DNA from: JBFELO01 sp041552055
Lineage (GTDB): Bacteria; Acidobacteriota; Thermoanaerobaculia; Thermoanaerobaculales; Sulfomarinibacteraceae
Assembly: GCA_041552055.1 (NCBI GenBank)
Contig: JBFELO010000005.1
Coordinates: 1 to 64,000, forward strand
DNA: 64,000 nucleotides
Direction: 5' to 3'
The notes beneath the pieces were generated by a model. The model was given only the letters and a program-made list of their open reading frames with translations. It was not told the DNA's origin and did no database searches. Every line of letters begins with the position of its first letter. Within the stretch, counting starts at the first letter, position 1. Positions 16,066 to 25,087 of the stretch are shown here, in pieces. Both the position numbers and the translations under genes were made by a program.

Positions 16066-16796
16066 GCCCGAAGGCGCTCGACCTGACCACCGAGGGTTTG
16101 CGCAAGTCCTACCGTGGGCGTTCGGTTGTTGACGGCATTTCCCTCAACATCTCTCCAGGCGAAATCGTCGGCCTGCTCGGTCCGAACGGGGCGGGGAAAA
16201 CCACTACCTTTTACATGATGGTCGGTCTGGTGGAGCCCAACGAGGGAAAGGTGATACTTGGCGACCGGGATATCACCGATTGGCCGATGTACCGCCGGGC
16301 GCGCATGGGAGTCGCGTACCTCGCACAGGAGCCGAGCGCTTTCCGGCAACTCAGCGTGGTGGACAACATCTGGCTCATACTGGAGGCGCTCGGGATCGAC
16401 TCGAAAGAGGCCCACCGCCGGATCGAGCGACTCTTGCAGGAGTTCGGCTTGTTCGACCTCCGAAACCAGAGGGCCGAGACTCTGTCGGGAGGGGAGAGGA
16501 GACGTCTCGAGATCGCGCGCGCCCTGGCGACCGACCCCACGTTCATTCTCCTGGACGAGCCGTTTGCAGGCATCGACCCGATCGCCGTGCTCGATCTCCA
16601 GCGGATCATTCGCCACCTGAAGTCTCTGGGAATAGGTGTGTTAATCACTGACCACAACGTCCGGGAGACGTTGAAGATCACCGACCGCGCCTATATAATC
16701 AAGGACGGCAAGATTTTTGCTACGGGTGATCCTGTTGATCTTTCCGAGAACCCGGATGTGCGGCGGATTTACCTCGGCGAGGACTTCCGGCTGTAA
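16062..16796 (+). CDS. lptB: LPS export ABC transporter ATP-binding protein
   Basis: About 244 residues. It hydrolyses ATP to drive LPS extraction by LptFG. Walker A is GPNGAGKTT, the Q-loop is AQEPSAFRQL, the signature is LSGGERRRLEIARAL, Walker B is FILLDEPFAGIDP and the switch histidine is in TDHNV. The first usual start codon in frame is TTG 16098, which would delete the first beta strand (ALDLTTEGLRKSY). CTG 16062 forms a CTGA overlap with the fusion-gene stop, has GGAGGAG at 16050-16056 five bases before it, and restores the normal N-terminus, so it is taken as the start despite being a rare start codon. Confidence 0.92.
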   Translation: MSPKALDLTTEGLRKSYRGRSVVDGISLNISPGEIVGLLGPNGAGKTTTFYMMVGLVEPNEGKVILGDRDITDWPMYRRARMGVAYLAQEPSAFRQLSVVDNIWLILEALGIDSKEAHRRIERLLQEFGLFDLRNQRAETLSGGERRRLEIARALATDPTFILLDEPFAGIDPIAVLDLQRIIRHLKSLGIGVLITDHNVRETLKITDRAYIIKDGKIFATGDPVDLSENPDVRRIYLGEDFRL

Positions 16797-16918
16797 CCCC
16801 GCAGCACGGTTCCAGAGACCGTGGACGTGCGACTCTTGGAGCCACCTGCGGTGCTGGACCGAATTCCGGGAACGGCCCGTGTTTCGAGCAGAGGTGACAT
16901 GACAGGTCCTGTCTGACG

Positions 16919-18415
16919 ATGGCACTGGAACAGAAGCTCCGGCTCAAGCTCGCGCAGCGTCTCGTGATGACGCCCTCTTTGCAGCAGGCGATCAAGCTGT
17001 TGCAGCTGTCGCGTCTGGAGTTGGAGGAAGAACTCACCCAGGAGATCCTCGAGAATCCGATTCTTGACGTCGAGGAGCAGCCCGAGGAGTCCGCGCAACT
17101 GGACGCCGAGGGGCCAGAAGAAGAGGAGCGCGGGACCGCCACCACTCAGGCAGACGGCGATCAGGATCAGCTCCCGTCACCCGAAGAGACGTACGACGAC
17201 ATCGACGTGGAGGCATTCTTCGCGGATTACCTGGGTGACGCTCGCCGTGAAGGCCCCTCGATGGTGACCTTCTCTCCGGACAGCGAGGTGCCGCTGGAGA
17301 ACGTTCTCTCCGCGGCACCTGGTCTGTACGACCATCTGCTGTGGCAGCTCCATCTGCTCGACTGTCCGGCCGATTTGGTCGATGTGTGCGAGTTCATCAT
17401 CGGCAACCTCGACGAGGGCGGCTACCTGCGCGCCTCGGATGACGAGATCGTCCGAGCGACGGGCTCGAATCAGGATCAGACGATGCGGGCGTTGCGTGTG
17501 GTCCGCTCGCTGGATCCTCCCGGGATCGCCGCTCGCGATCTCCAGGAGTGCTTGGTCTTTCAGATCGAGCAGCTGATCGCGACTTCGACCGAGGACTCGG
17601 AGTCCGGCCTGCTCGAGCTGGTGTGCCGTATCGTCTCCGACCACTGGGACGACTTCCTGCATCAGCGTTGGGAGCGCCTCGCGGAGTCGGTCGGTTGCGG
17701 GGGAGTGACCGAACTCAGGCCGGTGCTCGACATCATCCACCGCCTGGAACCCAAACCGGGCCGGATCTACACGCAGGAACGCAGCCAGTACATCGAGCCC
17801 GACGTCTACGTTCGCAAGGTCGACGGCGAGTATACCATCACTCTCAACGACGATGGGCTTCCCCGTCTCCGGATCAACTCGCGCTACGCACGCATGCTGG
17901 ATGGCCAGATATCGGATCCTCAAGTCAACAACTATCTGCGTGAGAAGATGCGAAATGCGTTGTGGCTGATGAAGAGCATCGACCAACGGCAACGGACGAT
18001 CTACAAGGTGGCCCGTAGCATCGTTTCGTTCCAGCGCAGTTTCCTGGATCACGGAATCGAGCATCTGAAACCGATGGTCCTGCGTCAGGTAGCCGAGGAT
18101 ATCGGTATGCACGAGTCGACAATCTCGCGGGTCGTCAGCAACAAGTACATCTACACCCCCCGTGGGCTGTTTCCCATGAAGTACTTCTTCCACTCCGGGG
18201 TCGATTCCGCACGCGGCGAGAACGTGTCATCGGTCGTGGTCAAGGAGCGCATCCGCAAAGTGATCGAGGCCGAGGATCCGGCGCATCCGCTGTCGGACTC
18301 GAAGATCATGCGTATGCTGCAGCGAGAGGGAATCCGCCTGGCGAGGCGGACGGTTGCGAAGTACCGGGAGGAGTTGTTCATACCCTCCTCTGACAAACGC
18401 AAGAAACTATTTTGA
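16919..18415 (+). CDS. rpoN: RNA polymerase sigma-54 factor
   Basis: 498 residues. Region I is the Gln/Leu-rich N-terminus (LAQRLVMTPSLQQAIKLLQLSR) that contacts activators. An acidic region II follows (EEQPEESAQLDAEGPEEEE). The core-binding and HTH domain includes ESTISRVVSNKYIYTPRG, and the RpoN box ARRTVAKYREEL lies near the C-terminus. Sigma-54 needs AAA+ activators; none is encoded in the window. The order lptA/C-lptB-rpoN-hpf-ptsN-hprK-rapZ matches the rpoN neighbourhood of many Proteobacteria, extended by the PTS genes. A 120-base gap precedes it. Confidence 0.96.
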   Translation: MALEQKLRLKLAQRLVMTPSLQQAIKLLQLSRLELEEELTQEILENPILDVEEQPEESAQLDAEGPEEEERGTATTQADGDQDQLPSPEETYDDIDVEAFFADYLGDARREGPSMVTFSPDSEVPLENVLSAAPGLYDHLLWQLHLLDCPADLVDVCEFIIGNLDEGGYLRASDDEIVRATGSNQDQTMRALRVVRSLDPPGIAARDLQECLVFQIEQLIATSTEDSESGLLELVCRIVSDHWDDFLHQRWERLAESVGCGGVTELRPVLDIIHRLEPKPGRIYTQERSQYIEPDVYVRKVDGEYTITLNDDGLPRLRINSRYARMLDGQISDPQVNNYLREKMRNALWLMKSIDQRQRTIYKVARSIVSFQRSFLDHGIEHLKPMVLRQVAEDIGMHESTISRVVSNKYIYTPRGLFPMKYFFHSGVDSARGENVSSVVVKERIRKVIEAEDPAHPLSDSKIMRMLQREGIRLARRTVAKYREELFIPSSDKRKKLF

Positions 18416-18438
18416 GGCGAGGAAACAGGAGACACGCA

Positions 18439-18978
18439 ATGAAGATCGAGTACGTCGCCCGCCGGGCAACTCTCACCGATCAGGATCGACAGCTTGCCGA
18501 AAAAAAGCTCGGCAAGATCCGCAAGTATTTCAATGACATTCTGGACGTGCGGGTCGAGGTCGATCAGGAGCGTCACCTCTACGTGGCCGACCTTTTTGTC
18601 AAGGGCAAGGACTTCGATCTCAAATCGACGAGCCAAAGCAAGGACCTGACCACGGCCATGCAGGACGCCATCGACAAACTCGAAATCCAGGCACGCCGCG
18701 CCAAGACCCGGCTCAAGAGCCACAAACAGCGTCACGCTCGCGGCGAGCAGGAATGGGGTGTGGAGGTGCTCGAGCCGGAGTCGATCGGTTCGGGTCAGCC
18801 AAGGGTCGTGGAGCGGACACAGATCCCGATCAAACCGATGAGCATCGAAGAGGCCGCGATGCAGTTGGAGAAGTCGAGCAACGAATTCCTCGTTTTTCGC
18901 AATTCGTCAAACGATAAGGTGAATGTGATCTACCGCCGCCCGGACAACAACCTCGGATTGATCACACCTGAGCTGTGA
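18439..18978 (+). CDS. hpf: long-form ribosome hibernation-promoting factor
   Basis: 179 residues, which is the long form. The N-terminal RaiA/HPF domain (residues 1-100, KIEYVARRATLTDQDRQLAEKKL) binds the 30S decoding region. A linker leads to the C-terminal dimerisation domain (KPMSIEEAAMQLEKSSNEFLVF, then VIYRRPDNNLGLI) that joins two ribosomes into 100S dimers. A CAGGAG ribosome-binding site lies 10-15 bases before ATG 18439. The frame upstream overlaps the rpoN end and is not used. Confidence 0.93.
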   Translation: MKIEYVARRATLTDQDRQLAEKKLGKIRKYFNDILDVRVEVDQERHLYVADLFVKGKDFDLKSTSQSKDLTTAMQDAIDKLEIQARRAKTRLKSHKQRHARGEQEWGVEVLEPESIGSGQPRVVERTQIPIKPMSIEEAAMQLEKSSNEFLVFRNSSNDKVNVIYRRPDNNLGLITPEL

Positions 18979-19442
18979 TGAAGATCCAGCAGCTCGTTCG
19001 GGCCGAAAACGTGTTCCTGGACCTGGAGGCTCAGGAGCTCCGCCAAGCACTCGATGAGGTGGCACAGCGAATCGCACCGATCGCTGGCCTGGACACGGGG
19101 ATCGTCGTGAACGAGTTGTTGGCGCGCGAAAAACTCGGTTCCACCTCGGTCGGCGAAGGGTTCGCAATCCCGCACTGCAAGATCGACGATCTCAAAGAAA
19201 TCGTGGTCTCGCTGGCGCGTTTTCGAGAACCGGTGGAGTTCGCCGCTGCTGACGAACAAAATGTCAGGTTCCTCTTTGTCGTACTGTCGCCCCCGGATCA
19301 GCCGGCGGCGCACCTCCAGGTGTTGTCCCAGATCGCCAGAGTCTTGAAAGGATCCAAGCTGCGGGTGGATCTTCTGGAGGCGGCCGACGCTCATGAGGCG
19401 GTGGGTCTGCTCGAGGGGGCCGCGGATGCGGAGGGTCTGTGA
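18978..19442 (+). CDS. ptsN: nitrogen-regulatory PTS EIIA component (EIIA-Ntr)
   Basis: 154 residues. The fold and the phosphorylation site GFAIPHCKI (His66) match PTS EIIA type 2. It receives phosphate from an EI-HPr relay and acts as a regulator rather than as a sugar transporter subunit. GTG 18975 and ATG 18978 are both possible starts, each overlapping the hpf stop. EI and HPr genes lie within 5 kb, so the relay is complete in this cluster without a dedicated EI-Ntr. Confidence 0.9.
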   Translation: MKIQQLVRAENVFLDLEAQELRQALDEVAQRIAPIAGLDTGIVVNELLAREKLGSTSVGEGFAIPHCKIDDLKEIVVSLARFREPVEFAAADEQNVRFLFVVLSPPDQPAAHLQVLSQIARVLKGSKLRVDLLEAADAHEAVGLLEGAADAEGL

Positions 19443-20431
19443 CCTCCGCTCTCCGGGTCCCCGTGGATCGTTTGCTGAGCGACCCCCGAATTCGTCACCT
19501 GGGTTTTGAAGTCATCGCGGGGAACGTCGGCCTGGAAGACCGTGCCATCACGAATCCGAGAATCCAAAAGCCGGGCCTCGCCCTTGCAGGCTATCTCCCG
19601 TACGTCAAGCCCGGGCGCATCCAGATTCTAGGCGAGTCGGAGTACGCCTACCTCGGGACCCTCGACCACGACGATGCCGTGGAGCGAATGATGCGTCTGG
19701 TCGAGCTCGAGGTACCGTGCGTCGTGTCTGCCAAGGGCCTTCGGCCCGACGGGGCGGTCTTGAAGCTGTGCAACGAACGGGCGGTGCCGTGCCTGGTGAC
19801 CTCGTCGGGAACCGCTGACGTGATCGAATCGCTGTCCGCTTTCCTCGAGGACGAGCTCGCTCCGCGGGTGCAGATGCATGGGGTGCTGGTCGAGATCTTC
19901 TCACTCGGAACGCTGATCCTCGGTGACGCCGGCATCGGGAAGTCGGAGTGCGCGCTGGAGTTGGTGTACCGAGGCCACCGCCTCGTGGCGGACGATCTCG
20001 TGATCATTCGCAGGACTCATGACCACAGGCTCCGAGCCGGTGCGCATGAGCTGCTGTCGAACTACCTCGAGCTGAGGGGGGTGGGCATCATCGATGTCCG
20101 CAAGCACTTCGGTATGACAGCTATCCTGCCGTCGGTCGAGGTTTCGCTCGTGATCCGGCTCATGAAGTTGAGCACCGATGCGAAAGCGCTGGAGCAGAAG
20201 TGGCGTGAGCGACTGATGGAGAATCCGAGTTGGGGCTCCACGGAGAAGATCCTCGGCGTCGAGGTGCCGAGCTACACGATGGTGGTTGCTCCGGGCCGGG
20301 ATCTCTCGATCCTGGTGGAGACAGCGGTTCGGAAATGTCTGCTGGCGCAACGTGGTATCGAGGACGAGCGCGACTTCCTCGAAGCCATCAACCGGTTGGC
20401 GGATGATGCCGGGGAACCAGATGATGACTGA
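19439..20431 (+). CDS. hprK: HPr kinase/phosphorylase
   Basis: 330 residues. It phosphorylates HPr on Ser46 and reverses the reaction by phosphorolysis. The N-terminal domain is followed by Walker A GDAGIGKS at residues 162-169, then the RGHRLVADDLV strand and the family signature ELRGVGIIDVRKHFG near 215-229. GTG 19439 gives a 4-base overlap with ptsN. The HPr of this cluster has the matching serine site, so this pair is probably functional. Confidence 0.95.
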   Translation: MTSALRVPVDRLLSDPRIRHLGFEVIAGNVGLEDRAITNPRIQKPGLALAGYLPYVKPGRIQILGESEYAYLGTLDHDDAVERMMRLVELEVPCVVSAKGLRPDGAVLKLCNERAVPCLVTSSGTADVIESLSAFLEDELAPRVQMHGVLVEIFSLGTLILGDAGIGKSECALELVYRGHRLVADDLVIIRRTHDHRLRAGAHELLSNYLELRGVGIIDVRKHFGMTAILPSVEVSLVIRLMKLSTDAKALEQKWRERLMENPSWGSTEKILGVEVPSYTMVVAPGRDLSILVETAVRKCLLAQRGIEDERDFLEAINRLADDAGEPDDD

Positions 20432-21296
20432 GGACCGGTTCAGAGGACCGTTCGTGATCACCGGGCTTTCCGGGGCGGGGAAGACCGTGCTCAGCCGAAG
20501 TCTGGAAGACCTCGGTTATCTCTGCGTCGACAACATCCCCCTGGAGCTTGTGCCCGAGTTATTCGAGACGTCGAGTCACGAACTGAGCCGGCTCGTGGTG
20601 GTCCTGGATGTTCGAACTCGCGGCCTGACCGAGAAGTTCCCCGAGATTTTCCGCGATTTGACCGAGCGCTGCGACCGCCTGCAGGTGGTGTTCGTCGAGG
20701 CATCGCCCGAGGTTCTGCTCAAGCGATTCTCGATTGCTCGCCGACCCCATCCGCTGCGTGACCGGAGCCTGGAACAGGCGATCGCCGACGAGCGCGAGTC
20801 GCTGAGGGGGTTACGCACACGCGCCGATCTGGTCCTCGACACCACGAACCTCTCGCCGCACGATCTCAAGCGACAGATCATTTCCATGGCCGGATCCGAG
20901 GCCCCTGAGTTGCAGCCCACGGTCGAGTTCCAGAGCTTCTCCTATCTCCAGGGAGTACCGCCAACCGCGAGCCTGGTGTTCGATGTCAGATTTCTGCCCA
21001 ACCCGTACTTCGAGAATGAACTCCGCGACCTCGCCGGAGACGATGAACCGGTGGTGCAGTGGTTGGATGGATTCGATGAGGTCGGTGACGCGGTGCGCCG
21101 CATCGTCGACCTGATACTCTACCTGCTACCACGCTACGGCCGGGAGCTGAAAAGCGATTTGTCGATCGCGGTTGGATGCACGGGTGGACGACACCGATCG
21201 GTTTATGTGGCGCGACGGCTCGCAGGCGCGATGGCCGCAGCAGGACACAAGGTGGTGGTTCACCACCGTGACAAGGATCGTTGGAGGTTTGGATGA
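20421..21296 (+). CDS. rapZ: RapZ-family nucleotide-binding regulator
   Basis: 291 residues. Walker A is GLSGAGKT at residues 15-22, and the C-terminal domain has GCTGGRHRSVYVARRLA, the conserved RapZ signature. In E. coli RapZ binds the sRNA GlmZ and steers RNase E to control GlmS and hence amino-sugar supply for the envelope. Here the RNA partner is unknown. ATG 20421 lies inside the hprK 3' end (11-base overlap) with a second ATG directly after it. Confidence 0.93.
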   Translation: MMTEDRFRGPFVITGLSGAGKTVLSRSLEDLGYLCVDNIPLELVPELFETSSHELSRLVVVLDVRTRGLTEKFPEIFRDLTERCDRLQVVFVEASPEVLLKRFSIARRPHPLRDRSLEQAIADERESLRGLRTRADLVLDTTNLSPHDLKRQIISMAGSEAPELQPTVEFQSFSYLQGVPPTASLVFDVRFLPNPYFENELRDLAGDDEPVVQWLDGFDEVGDAVRRIVDLILYLLPRYGRELKSDLSIAVGCTGGRHRSVYVARRLAGAMAAAGHKVVVHHRDKDRWRFG

Positions 21297-21709
21297 TTCC
21301 GGTCTTGGTGCTTACTCACGGTGAGTTGGCCACGGAACTCCTCGACGCGGCTCGAACGATCGATCCACATCTCAACGATGGTGCCGAGGCCCTCGCCCTG
21401 CCGTGGGACGTGGATTCCGATCATGCCAGCAAGGACCTTCGACAGCGCCTCGCAGACCTGGATCAAGGCGAGGGAGTGTTGATTCTGACCGACATGTTCG
21501 GCGGAACCGCGACCAACCTCGCGCTGCCGTTGCTCGATCCGGACCGTGTCGAGATCGTCACCGGGGTCAACCTCCCGATGCTGGTGAAGCTCGGATCGTT
21601 GCGGGACCAGACGCTGCCGCTCAACGATTTGGCCGGGCGTCTGACGGCGGCCGGTCAGAAGAGCATTCGCGTGGCGAGCGAGTTCCTGCGGGCGAAACGG
21701 GCGCGCTGA
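21293..21709 (+). CDS. PTS EIIA component, mannose family
   Basis: 138 residues. The mannose-type EIIA fold begins with IPVLVLTHGELA, where His9 is the phosphate acceptor, and continues with ILTDMFGGTATNLAL, the conserved DMFGG(T/S)P-like loop. No EIIB, EIIC or EIID is encoded nearby, so a transport role is unlikely and a regulatory one more probable. A GGAGG lies 7-11 bases before ATG 21293, which overlaps the rapZ stop. Confidence 0.9.
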   Translation: MIPVLVLTHGELATELLDAARTIDPHLNDGAEALALPWDVDSDHASKDLRQRLADLDQGEGVLILTDMFGGTATNLALPLLDPDRVEIVTGVNLPMLVKLGSLRDQTLPLNDLAGRLTAAGQKSIRVASEFLRAKRAR

Positions 21710-21806
21710 CCCACACACGATACAATGGAGGATGCCCCGATTGACGTGGTCTTCACCACGCTCAGCTACCAGCGACATACAAAACCGCAGCGAGCAGGAG
21801 AGCAGG

Positions 21807-22076
21807 ATGACGGAGCAGCAGGTCACGATCGACAATCGACTCGGGCTTCACGCACGGGCAGCCGCCAAGGTGGTGCACATGGCGAACAAGTTCAGGTCGG
21901 AAATCTTCATCGCGACCGACGAGGAGCAGGTGAACGCGAAGTCGATCCTCGGTTTGTTGACCTTGGCAGCCACCAAAGGAACGAGAATCTCGGTGCGGGC
22001 GGAAGGTGAGGACGAAGGGGCGGCGGTGACCGCGATCGCGGAGCTTCTCGCGAACCGGTTCGGGGAGGATGAGTGA
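21807..22076 (+). CDS. ptsH: phosphocarrier protein HPr
   Basis: 89 residues. The EI-dependent site is His15 in GLHARAA, and the HPr-kinase site is Ser46 in AKSILGLLTLAA. Both sites are kept, so HPr can carry phosphate and also be controlled by HprK. ATG 21807 follows an AGGAGAGCAGG purine stretch. The frame is open upstream to 21732, but that extension has no homology to HPr. Confidence 0.95.
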   Translation: MTEQQVTIDNRLGLHARAAAKVVHMANKFRSEIFIATDEEQVNAKSILGLLTLAATKGTRISVRAEGEDEGAAVTAIAELLANRFGEDE

Positions 22077-23839
22077 GTCGTGACGTCGCGACAGGCCTCG
22101 GGGTCAGCCCCGGCATCGCGATCGGTGAACCGGTCGTGCACGAGACCCTTCCGATCTCGACAGTGCGAATTTCCCTTGCCTCGAGCGACGTGGAGTCTGA
22201 GGTGGAGCGTCTGCACGCAGCGGTGGCGACAGCTGTCAAGCGGATCAAGGAGAGCCAGAAACGCGCGTTGAAACAGATGGGGGAGGAGTACGCAGGAATT
22301 TTCGAGGCCCACCAGCTCATAGCATCCGATCCCTCGTTCCTCGACCCGGTGGAAGAGATCATACGTGAGCAGCGGGTCAACGCCGAGTGGGCCGTGGACC
22401 AGGTGGTGGCGCGACTGGTCGCGAGATTCGAGGCTTTGCCGGACGCGCAGCTGGCGGAACGAAAGCTGGATGTCCTCGACGTCGCGACTCAGATTCTCCA
22501 CGCACTACACGGGCTCGATGTCGGCGAACTCGAAGCCTTGGATCGGCCGGTGATCCTGGTGGCGGACGATCTGGCGCCATCGACAGCGGTCCAGCTCCCG
22601 CTCGACAAGATCCTCGGGTTCGCGCTGGAGATGGGGGGCCCGACTGCACACACGACGATCATCGCGCGCTCCCTCGGCATCCCTGTGATCGTCGGGGCGC
22701 CCGGAGTGTGCCAGCTCGCGCAGCAGTCGCGACGGATCGCACTGGACGCGTTCGAGGGCCGGATCGTGTTCGATCCCAATCCGGCGGAGCTGGCCGAGCA
22801 TCGGTCCCGACAGCGGGAGTATCGAGAGCAACAGGCGCATCTTCTGCAGATGCGCATCATGCCGACCGTGACACGCGACGGCCGTGCAATCGAGTTGTTG
22901 GCCAACATCGATCTCCCCACCGAAATGACCACTGCCCTGCAGTGGAACGTCGCCGGGGTCGGTCTGTACCGATCCGAGTTTCTCTATATGAAGATGTCAC
23001 CCGCGATGCCGACCGAGGACGATCACGTCGTCGTATACCGGGATCTGGTCAGCGCGATGGGGGAGCGACCGACCACCATCCGCACCTTCGATCTCGGTGG
23101 CAAAAAACTCGCTCGCGAGGTCATCGGGTCCACCGAGGCAAACCCCGTCCTCGGGCTGAGGGGCATCCGGCTGTGCTTCTCCCAGCCGGAGTTCTTCCGC
23201 ACTCAGCTGCGAGCACTGTTGCGCGTGGCGGCCGAATTCCCGGCCGGTCGGCTCCGTATCATGCTCCCTCTGATCTCCGGGATCGAGGAGTTTCGAATCG
23301 CACGCCTGCTGGTTCGACGGCTGCGCGAGGAACTCGTGGCCGAAGGTCGGGACATTCCCGACAGCGTGCCCCTCGGTGCAATGGTCGAAGTTCCGTCGTC
23401 GGCCGTGATGGCCAGGGAACTGGTCCGCGAGGTGGACTTCGTGTCGATCGGGACCAACGATCTGATCCAGTACACACTTGCCGTCGATCGCGCCAACCAA
23501 CGTGTCGCCCATCTCTACCGCCCCACGAGCCCGGCCGTGCTTCGGCTGATCGCGGACGTGATCGCGGCCGGCGACGAACAGAGCATCGACGTGTCCATGT
23601 GCGGCGAGATGGCCGCCGACCCACTCATGGTGCCGGTGTTGGTGGGACTCGGGCTTCGACGGTTCAGCATGAATCCTCAAGCGGTTCCGGTAGTCCGGGC
23701 GCTCGTGCGTCAGCTGTCGTACCGAGAATCGGTGCCGATGGCGAGACAGGCACTCAAGATGGTGACCGCGAGGGAGGTCGAGGAGTACCTCCTCGAGCGG
23801 CTGGCGATCTCCCTCGCAAAGATCAAGGTCCGTGTGTAG
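22073..23839 (+). CDS. ptsI: PTS enzyme I (phosphoenolpyruvate-protein phosphotransferase)
   Basis: 588 residues, slightly longer than E. coli EI. It takes phosphate from PEP and passes it to HPr. The active-site histidine is His193 in GGPTAHTTIIARSLGIP. The C-terminal PEP-binding barrel shows LYRSEFLYM, TIRTFDLGGKK, GLRGIRLC, GAMVEVPSSAVMA, SIGTNDLIQYTLAVDR and the cysteine loop DVSMCGEMA. GTG 22073 overlaps the HPr stop by 4 bases. Confidence 0.97.
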   Translation: MSRDVATGLGVSPGIAIGEPVVHETLPISTVRISLASSDVESEVERLHAAVATAVKRIKESQKRALKQMGEEYAGIFEAHQLIASDPSFLDPVEEIIREQRVNAEWAVDQVVARLVARFEALPDAQLAERKLDVLDVATQILHALHGLDVGELEALDRPVILVADDLAPSTAVQLPLDKILGFALEMGGPTAHTTIIARSLGIPVIVGAPGVCQLAQQSRRIALDAFEGRIVFDPNPAELAEHRSRQREYREQQAHLLQMRIMPTVTRDGRAIELLANIDLPTEMTTALQWNVAGVGLYRSEFLYMKMSPAMPTEDDHVVVYRDLVSAMGERPTTIRTFDLGGKKLAREVIGSTEANPVLGLRGIRLCFSQPEFFRTQLRALLRVAAEFPAGRLRIMLPLISGIEEFRIARLLVRRLREELVAEGRDIPDSVPLGAMVEVPSSAVMARELVREVDFVSIGTNDLIQYTLAVDRANQRVAHLYRPTSPAVLRLIADVIAAGDEQSIDVSMCGEMAADPLMVPVLVGLGLRRFSMNPQAVPVVRALVRQLSYRESVPMARQALKMVTAREVEEYLLERLAISLAKIKVRV

Positions 23840-23848
23840 AGGTGTGAA

Positions 23849-24220
23849 ATGGGAATCCGACCGGCGACGTTCGTCGACAAACCTTGGGGTCACGAGGAGA
23901 TCTTCGCCCAAACCGACCGATACGTGGGCAAGATCCTGGTCATCAAGGCCGGCGAGGCACTCAGTCTGCAGTACCACGAACGCAAGGAAGAGACCCTTCG
24001 AGTTCTCGATGGAACGGTGCAATTCGTGGCAGGTGACAACGCGGATGAGCTCGCGAACTACGTCCTCGAGCCCGGCGCGGTGTTTCACGTCGCCCCTCGA
24101 TGTCTTCACCGAATGGTCGCCGTCACCGACTGCAGCCTGCTGGAGGTCTCGACCCCGGAAATTGACGATGTAGTTCGGCTCGACGATCGCTACGGCCGCG
24201 AGGGGACCTCCGAGCCCTAG
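23849..24220 (+). CDS. cupin protein, type II mannose-6-phosphate isomerase-like
   Basis: 123 residues, a single cupin barrel. KPWGHEEIFAQTDRYVGKIL and GEALSLQYHERKEETLRVLDG resemble the phosphomannose isomerase domain of bifunctional ManC-type enzymes (metal ligands H and E in QYHERKEE, then H in APRCLHRM). It may isomerise a sugar phosphate or only bind one. It is 9 bases after ptsI and probably in the same unit. As a stand-alone domain its catalytic status is open. Confidence 0.78.
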   Translation: MGIRPATFVDKPWGHEEIFAQTDRYVGKILVIKAGEALSLQYHERKEETLRVLDGTVQFVAGDNADELANYVLEPGAVFHVAPRCLHRMVAVTDCSLLEVSTPEIDDVVRLDDRYGREGTSEP

Positions 24221-24313
24221 CCGCACTTCCCACCGAGTATCTCCTCCGTTTCGCGACACGCGGCGGCCACTAACGTAGACTGGAAGAAGAACCGGCATGC
24301 CGAGGAGGGCGTC

Positions 24314-24991
24314 ATGGGCAGTCGTTTCAGGACCAGAAAGGCCGTTGTGGTGGTGGTTGTATCGGTGCTTTCGAGCCTGCCGATGATCGCGGAAGAGCCT
24401 CCCCCGACTCCGGCTTTGGGTGTCGCGGGGGCACCCGGCCAGAAGCCCTCACGGACACCTATCGTGATCGACAACGAAACCCTGCGCAAATACGCCGACC
24501 AGGGACGCGTGACCAGCGTCGATCGTCCGTCCTCGTCGCGCGCCTCCGGGACCGGAGGGACCGCACTGGGTGGGGGCATGGGCAGAGATCCGAGCGGTGA
24601 CGATGCGGCCAAGCGCCGCTACTGGCGGGAGCTGTACCAGCAGCAATTGAACCTCGTGCTGTCGCTCCAACAGCAGATCGACATTCTCGACCGCGAAATC
24701 CCGGGTCTGTGGCGCGACTTCTACTCTCGAGACGACCCGATGTACCGCGATGGGGTGATCAAACCCAAGTTGGACGAGGCGCTTGCCCGTCGGGATCGGC
24801 TCGCGGATCAGCTCGGCGAGGAACGTGAGCGTCTGCCCAAGATCCGCGAGGACGCCCGGCGCGATGGCGCGGAGCCGGGCTGGTTCAGGGGACTCGATCA
24901 GCCTGCCCCCAGGGACGAGCAGGCGGACGGGCCTCCAGGGACATCGCTGCCGTCGGATACGGTGGACGCGGTCGGACCCGACGAGACCTGA
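24314..24991 (+). CDS. exported coiled-coil protein of unknown function
   Basis: 225 residues. A basic N-terminus and hydrophobic core (KAVVVVVVSVLSSLPMIA) form a probable Sec signal peptide. A low-complexity Pro/Ser/Gly region follows, then a heptad-like helical stretch (YWRELYQQQLNLVLSLQQQIDILDREIPGLWRDFY, residues ~102-137) and a second helix rich in Arg and Glu (LDEALARRDRLADQLGEERERLPKI). The C-terminus is acidic. I do not recognise a family. A GAGGAGGG ribosome-binding site precedes ATG 24314, and a TAGACT -10-like box lies at 24276-24281. Confidence 0.72.
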   Translation: MGSRFRTRKAVVVVVVSVLSSLPMIAEEPPPTPALGVAGAPGQKPSRTPIVIDNETLRKYADQGRVTSVDRPSSSRASGTGGTALGGGMGRDPSGDDAAKRRYWRELYQQQLNLVLSLQQQIDILDREIPGLWRDFYSRDDPMYRDGVIKPKLDEALARRDRLADQLGEERERLPKIREDARRDGAEPGWFRGLDQPAPRDEQADGPPGTSLPSDTVDAVGPDET

Positions 24992-25030
24992 GAAAACAGC
25001 CGCGCAGAGTCCCTGGAACAACGGCTGGAG

Positions 25031-25059
25031 CTTCGCTCCCGACCGTTGCCGGCTATAAT
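25031..25059 (+). promoter_or_regulatory. promoter candidate for miaB with a perfect -10 (TATAAT)
   Basis: TATAAT is at 25054-25059, a perfect -10 hexamer 28 bases before the miaB ATG. The -35 position (25031-25036, CTTCGC, 17-base spacer) is poor. Confidence 0.5.
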
Positions 25060-25087
25060 ACCCCTTCGTTCGGGTCGGAGAACGGGA

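Noticed and set aside
24081..24096. TGTTTCACGT, the left part of a parS consensus
   Set aside because: The right half does not match (CGCCCC instead of GAAACA). It lies inside the cupin coding sequence (VFHVAP) and 3 kb from parAB. Chance match.
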